Source of the DNA: Simkania sp.
Lineage (GTDB): Bacteria > Chlamydiota > Chlamydiia > Chlamydiales > Simkaniaceae
Direction: 5' to 3'
DNA length: 8,910 bases
Assembly (NCBI GenBank): GCA_028279205.1
Contig: JANQSR010000039.1
Span: 1-8,910 of the forward strand
Shown one piece after another: positions 5,210 through 8,910 of this stretch. A program made the position numbers and the translations under genes. The notes beneath the pieces were generated by a model. It did no database searches and was not told where the DNA came from. It was given only the letters and a program-made list of their open reading frames with translations. Positions within the stretch are counted from its first letter, which is position 1. Each line of letters begins with the position of its first letter.

Positions 5210-8164
5210 ATGCTCAATTTGATAAAAAAACTGTTTGGAACGGCTCAAAGCCGTCGGATTAAAAAATTTCAAGAGGTTGTCGATCAGATCAATCTCATCG
5301 AAAAAAACTACCAAGCACTCTCAGATGAGCTCATTAAAGAGAAGAGCGTGACGTTTAAAGAGCGGATTAAAGGGGGAGAGTCTCTCGATCAGATTCTGCC
5401 CGAAGCTTACGCCCTTGTAAAAAATGTCTGCCGGAGACTCTGTGGAACCGAAATCTCCGTGATGGGTCATCAGCAAAAATGGGAGATGATCCCCTACGAC
5501 GTTCAGCTGCTCGGCGCGATCGGCATGCACTACGGTGCCATTGCTGAAATGATGACAGGAGAAGGGAAAACGCTCACCGCCGCCATGCCCCTTTTCCTCA
5601 ACGCGCTTAGTGGTAGACCTGTCTATCTCGTTACAGTGAACGATTACTTGGCTAAAAGGGATTGTGAGTGGATTGGAACTATCTTTAGATGGCTTGGGCT
5701 TAAAACAGAAGCTCTTGTTAATAGCACTCCTTTGGAGCAACGGAGAGAGATCTACCGCTCCGATATTGTGTATGGAACAGCCTCAGAATTTGGCTTCGAC
5801 TATCTCCGAGATAATTCTATGGCGCTTTCGAAAGAAGAGCAGTGCCAACATGACTTTTTCTTTGCAATCATCGATGAGGTCGACTCTATTCTGATCGATG
5901 AGGCGCGCACCCCTCTGATTATTTCAGGCCCTGTATCCCATTCCAACCAAATGTATGAGACGTTAAAAACTCCTGTGTCTCGCCTTGTGCGTATGCAGCG
6001 CGATTATTGCAGCACTCTCGCTTCAAAGGCGCAGAAAAAGTTAAAAACTTTAGGCTGTTTGGAGGAGAGCCCAGCACCTAGAAAGCTCTCAAAAGAGGAG
6101 GCAAAAGAGAAAACCGAAGCGACCAAAAACCTCTGGCTCGTGGGCAAAGGGACTCCTCAAAACAAAATTCTTAAAAAAGTGAAAGAGCACCCAGACCTGC
6201 GCGGAGAGATTGAGGGGTGGGAAACCTATTTTTGCGCAGAGGCAAACAAAGGGGCGCGCTATGAGATGTTAGCCCAGCTCTACATGATTATCGATGAACG
6301 CTCGAGCGACCACGAGCTCACAGACAAAGGGATCCAATTTTGGTCGGGTGAGAAGGAAGAGGCTAAAGATGACTTTGTGATGCTCGATTTAGGGCACGAA
6401 TATGGGCTGATCGACAGAGAAGAACGTTTGAGTGATCAGGAAAAGTTAGACAGAAAAAACCAGGTACGCAAAGAGGATGGCAGTAGAAAAGAGAGGGCGC
6501 ACAATTTACGCCAACTCCTTCGCGCCCACCTCTTGATGGAAAAAGATACTGACTACATCGTTGCAGATAGAAAAATTGTGATCATTGACGAAAACACAGG
6601 CCGCCCACAACCAGGCCGCCGCTTTTCAGATGGGCTTCACCAGGCAATCGAGGCGAAAGAGCAGGTGCCTATTCAGAGAGAGACGCAGACATACGCGACG
6701 ATCACCCTCCAAAATTATTTCCGCCTGTTTGAAAAGCTCGCTGGCATGACGGGAACGGCGATGAATGAAGCGACCGAGCTCAAAGAGATCTACAAACTCG
6801 ATGTGTTACAGATCCCAACCCACAAGGCGTGCCAACGGGAAGACCTAGATGATGAGATCTACATGACGGAGAGGGAAAAATATCAGGCAATCATCAAAGA
6901 GATCATCGAGATTCACGGGCAAACAAGACCGATCTTGATTGGAACCGAATCTGTTGAAATCTCCGAAAAACTCTCCCGTATTTTGCGTCAAAATAGACTC
7001 AAGCATACCGTCCTCAATGCCAAAAATCACATGGCAGAAGCCGAGACGATTGCCCAGGCGGGCAAAGCAGGCGCTATCACTGTCGCCACAAATATGGCTG
7101 GAAGGGGAACAGACATCAAACTCGAGATGGGCATCGCAGAAAAAGGGGGACTTCACGTCATAGGAACCACACGTCATCAATCGAGACGGATCGATCTTCA
7201 GCTTCGTGGAAGGTGCGCACGTCAAGGAGATCTTGGATCCTCTAAGTTTTATGTCTCTTTTGAGGACTCCCTTATGCGCCTTTTCGCATCCCCCAAACTC
7301 ACCCTCTTTCTCAAAAGGTTCCGCCCCCCTGAGGGGGAGCCTATCTCTGCGCGTGTGCTCAACCGTTCTATCGAAACGGCGCAAAAACGGGTCGAACAGA
7401 GAAACTACACCATCCGCAAACACACCCTCGAGTATGACGATGTGATGAACAAGCAGAGACAAGAGGTGTATGCCTTCCGAAACGAAGTGCTCCGGGAGCA
7501 AGAGCTCCTCGATCTTGTCAATGAGATCATCGAGACTGTTTGCTCTCAGGCTGCAAGCTCTTACTTTGTCTCCAGATCTGGAGAGGGAGGGTGGGATCCC
7601 AAAGGGTATCGGGATTTTTTGATGTCCCACTTTCCTGTGAGCTTCGATGCTAACGCTTTTGATGAGGAGGAGGCTACTTTCGAAGAGATTGAAAAGCAAG
7701 CAGCTCGAAAGATCATTCTCACCTTGAAAAACAAGCTTGATCTCGACATGCAGATCTTGTTAGCCCTGAAAAAGCAGAAGGGGGTTTCAAGTTTTGATTT
7801 CACAGAAATATTCCGAAATATCCTCTTGCAAACGATCGACCAGCTGTGGCAAAGCCATTTGTTATCGATCGATCACCTACGCCTAGAAGTGGGGATGAGT
7901 GTCATTGGCCAAAAGGATCCCCTCTTAGAGTTCAAACATGAAGCGTTCACGCTGTTTAGCAGGTTTAGTCAAGACTTAAAACTCAAATTAGCATGCGCTC
8001 TTTTTGGGTTCTCTTTTGCTTTTCCAAAAGAGAGTAGCCAAACAAGTCCTGTCAACCGTTTAGAAGAGATGCGATCCAAAGCACCGCACACGCTCTTTTC
8101 ACGAGCCCAAGAAGAATCTTCCCTAAAGCTACACAGCAAACCGATCAAAACGAAAAAAAAATAG
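5210..8164 (+). CDS. secA: Protein translocase subunit SecA (preprotein translocase ATPase)
   Basis: SecA is the ATPase that pushes preproteins through SecYEG at the cytoplasmic membrane. The 984 residues show the full architecture: amphipathic N-terminus MLNLIKKLFG; Walker A MTGEGKT at 115-121; VNDYLAKRD at 143-151; YGTASEFGFDYLRD at 188-201; Walker B DEVDSILIDEARTPLIISG at 222-240; a long lysine/glutamate-rich preprotein-crosslinking region at about 241-450; second nucleotide-binding domain with DENTGR at 460-465, KLAGMTGTA, AGRGTDI at 630-636 and GRCARQGD at 667-674; scaffold helix with RNYTIRKHTLEYDDVMNKQR; and HSD region with LWQSHLLSIDHLRLEVG. It is longer than E. coli SecA (901), largely through the crosslinking region. 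The C-terminal tail is lysine-rich and lacks the usual cysteine/histidine zinc motif. GRCARQGD departs from the common GRAGRQGD. The start is fixed by the conserved N-terminus, but only a poor GGGGAA ribosome binding site precedes it, inside the element-derived hairpin. Confidence 0.98.
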   Translation: MLNLIKKLFGTAQSRRIKKFQEVVDQINLIEKNYQALSDELIKEKSVTFKERIKGGESLDQILPEAYALVKNVCRRLCGTEISVMGHQQKWEMIPYDVQLLGAIGMHYGAIAEMMTGEGKTLTAAMPLFLNALSGRPVYLVTVNDYLAKRDCEWIGTIFRWLGLKTEALVNSTPLEQRREIYRSDIVYGTASEFGFDYLRDNSMALSKEEQCQHDFFFAIIDEVDSILIDEARTPLIISGPVSHSNQMYETLKTPVSRLVRMQRDYCSTLASKAQKKLKTLGCLEESPAPRKLSKEEAKEKTEATKNLWLVGKGTPQNKILKKVKEHPDLRGEIEGWETYFCAEANKGARYEMLAQLYMIIDERSSDHELTDKGIQFWSGEKEEAKDDFVMLDLGHEYGLIDREERLSDQEKLDRKNQVRKEDGSRKERAHNLRQLLRAHLLMEKDTDYIVADRKIVIIDENTGRPQPGRRFSDGLHQAIEAKEQVPIQRETQTYATITLQNYFRLFEKLAGMTGTAMNEATELKEIYKLDVLQIPTHKACQREDLDDEIYMTEREKYQAIIKEIIEIHGQTRPILIGTESVEISEKLSRILRQNRLKHTVLNAKNHMAEAETIAQAGKAGAITVATNMAGRGTDIKLEMGIAEKGGLHVIGTTRHQSRRIDLQLRGRCARQGDLGSSKFYVSFEDSLMRLFASPKLTLFLKRFRPPEGEPISARVLNRSIETAQKRVEQRNYTIRKHTLEYDDVMNKQRQEVYAFRNEVLREQELLDLVNEIIETVCSQAASSYFVSRSGEGGWDPKGYRDFLMSHFPVSFDANAFDEEEATFEEIEKQAARKIILTLKNKLDLDMQILLALKKQKGVSSFDFTEIFRNILLQTIDQLWQSHLLSIDHLRLEVGMSVIGQKDPLLEFKHEAFTLFSRFSQDLKLKLACALFGFSFAFPKESSQTSPVNRLEEMRSKAPHTLFSRAQEESSLKLHSKPIKTKKK

Positions 8165-8180
8165 TGTTTAAAGCAACGCT

Positions 8181-8768
8181 CTAGAGTCTTTTGAGCAGGC
8201 GAATCCCTGCATAGGATGTGGGAAGTCCGATAAGCAAGTAGATAAACCAATGACTCGAGTTCCACTCCAAATGCACCATGCCCTCTTTTGAGAAAAAGAG
8301 GATGAGAAGGCTCAAGACGACAAGGACAAATCCGACAGAAAGGAAGATCAAGGGAAGAACGCCTCCCCAATGCTCCTCTTTTTTATCCAAGCCACCAGGC
8401 GCCGTTTCTGGAAGGGAGATCGCCCCATCCTTTACCTCTTCTGTTTTGTAACTTTGAACAGGATTTTCCCCTCTCGGAGCAACTGTTTCAAAGGAGGCCT
8501 CTTCTCTTTCATCGGGAACGCCGAGACCCTGTCGATTGCGAATGGCATAAGGGGGTTTGTAGAGAGAGGCTAGACTCTCTTCAAGCGATTGTGATTGAAA
8601 ACGCTCATCTTTTCGAGGCGTCTCTTCACGCGGTTTCTCTCTTTTCTCTTTAGGAGAGGAGGTAGAGGCCAAAAGATCGGTTCCACAAAAAGGGCAATAG
8701 GTCGCTTGCGTGCTCACACCCGCTTCGCAACTCCAACAAACTTTTGATCGATCGATCTTTCCAGACAC
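8181..8768 (-). CDS. Zinc-ribbon protein with two C-terminal membrane segments, function unknown
   Basis: The N-terminus carries a four-cysteine zinc ribbon, CWSC at 11-14 and CPFCGTDL at 25-32. Residues ~35-130 are polar, charged and probably disordered (many K/E/P/S). Two hydrophobic segments follow at about 137-159 (LPLIFLSVGFVLVVLSLLILFF) and 173-189, ending in the basic tail RLLKRL. The layout suggests a membrane-anchored protein with its zinc ribbon and linker in the cytoplasm, both termini inside. Zinc ribbons of this type mediate protein or nucleic acid contacts, so no enzymatic role can be assigned. It starts at GTG, since no in-frame ATG is available upstream before a stop, with only a weak ribosome binding site. 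It converges on secA with a 16-base gap and no terminator. Its location beside secA invites a link to protein export or envelope biology, but that is speculation. Confidence 0.82.
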   Translation of the reverse strand: MSGKIDRSKVCWSCEAGVSTQATYCPFCGTDLLASTSSPKEKREKPREETPRKDERFQSQSLEESLASLYKPPYAIRNRQGLGVPDEREEASFETVAPRGENPVQSYKTEEVKDGAISLPETAPGGLDKKEEHWGGVLPLIFLSVGFVLVVLSLLILFFSKEGMVHLEWNSSHWFIYLLIGLPTSYAGIRLLKRL

Positions 8769-8804
8769 GTTAAACTCTTTTGCCTCTTTTCTGCATAATT
8801 TTCC

Positions 8805-8832
8805 ATTCTACAAGTTTTATGTTTGATTTCAA
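8805..8832 (-). promoter_or_regulatory. Sigma70/sigma66-type promoter for the zinc-ribbon gene
   Basis: On the minus strand, TTGAAA (8832-8827) and TAGAAT (8810-8805) are 16 bases apart, each one mismatch from consensus. Transcription would start near 8798, leaving a leader of about 30 bases before the GTG at 8768. Confidence 0.55.
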
Positions 8833-8910
8833 CACTTTTGATTGCACTCCTTCCCTTGGCACTCACTAATGTAACGAATCATAAAGTATCCGTTCAGTGT
8901 GGGGGGGAGG

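Noticed and set aside
6845..7699. 284-codon minus-strand open frame inside secA
   Set aside because: It lies wholly antisense to conserved SecA domains and has no recognisable motif or start signals.
7969..8370. 133-codon minus-strand open frame spanning the end of secA and the zinc-ribbon gene
   Set aside because: It overlaps two better supported genes in other frames and its translation has no family features.
8819..8869. 16-codon ATG open frame on the plus strand at the right edge
   Set aside because: It has no ribosome binding site, is very short, and overlaps the promoter of the minus-strand gene.

Overview
The window looks like chromosomal DNA from the phylum Chlamydiota, more likely an environmental (Parachlamydiales-type) lineage than Chlamydia itself. 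The evidence is a long ribosomal protein S20 with a charged N-terminal extension, a phosphatidylserine decarboxylase with an FGGS-type processing site close to the chlamydial enzyme as I remember it, and a SecA of 984 residues with an enlarged preprotein-crosslinking region. Base composition is moderate and genes are tightly packed, with overlaps inside the operon. The phylum call rests on remembered protein similarity; no search was run.

Layout from left to right. Positions 1-368 hold no gene I can name: one plus-strand frame is open from the edge to 271, and an antisense frame is open apart from one stop. At 369-761 (minus) lies a small cysteine-rich protein with three hydrophobic segments and a near-ideal ribosome binding site. 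A strong sigma70/sigma66-type promoter then leads into rpsT (plus), and its -10 box overlaps the first possible start codon. rpsT runs convergently into a minus-strand operon whose transcription order is psd, recD, dacB. The operon genes overlap by 4 and 16 bases, and the end of dacB is 3 bases from the end of rpsT. Between psd and the divergent secA are about 360 bases. The secA-proximal 150 bases carry nested inverted repeats and a terminal GC hairpin that look like the right end of an IS200/IS605-type (TnpB-associated) element. This is the part that normally encodes the omega RNA scaffold. secA (plus) starts only 5 bases beyond that apparent end. After secA, a convergent minus-strand gene encodes a zinc-ribbon protein with two membrane segments, with a recognisable promoter and a GTG start.

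Functionally the window is mostly housekeeping: translation (S20), envelope biogenesis (PSD for phosphatidylethanolamine, a PBP4-type D-Ala-D-Ala carboxypeptidase for peptidoglycan), protein export (SecA) and recombination (RecD). The most unusual point is the orphan TnpB-type RNA/right-end structure in the 5' leader of secA with no tnpB nearby. If it is transcribed, its guide position would fall on the secA start codon, so it is either an inert insertion scar, a cis-acting leader structure, or a guide RNA usable by a TnpB-like protein encoded elsewhere.
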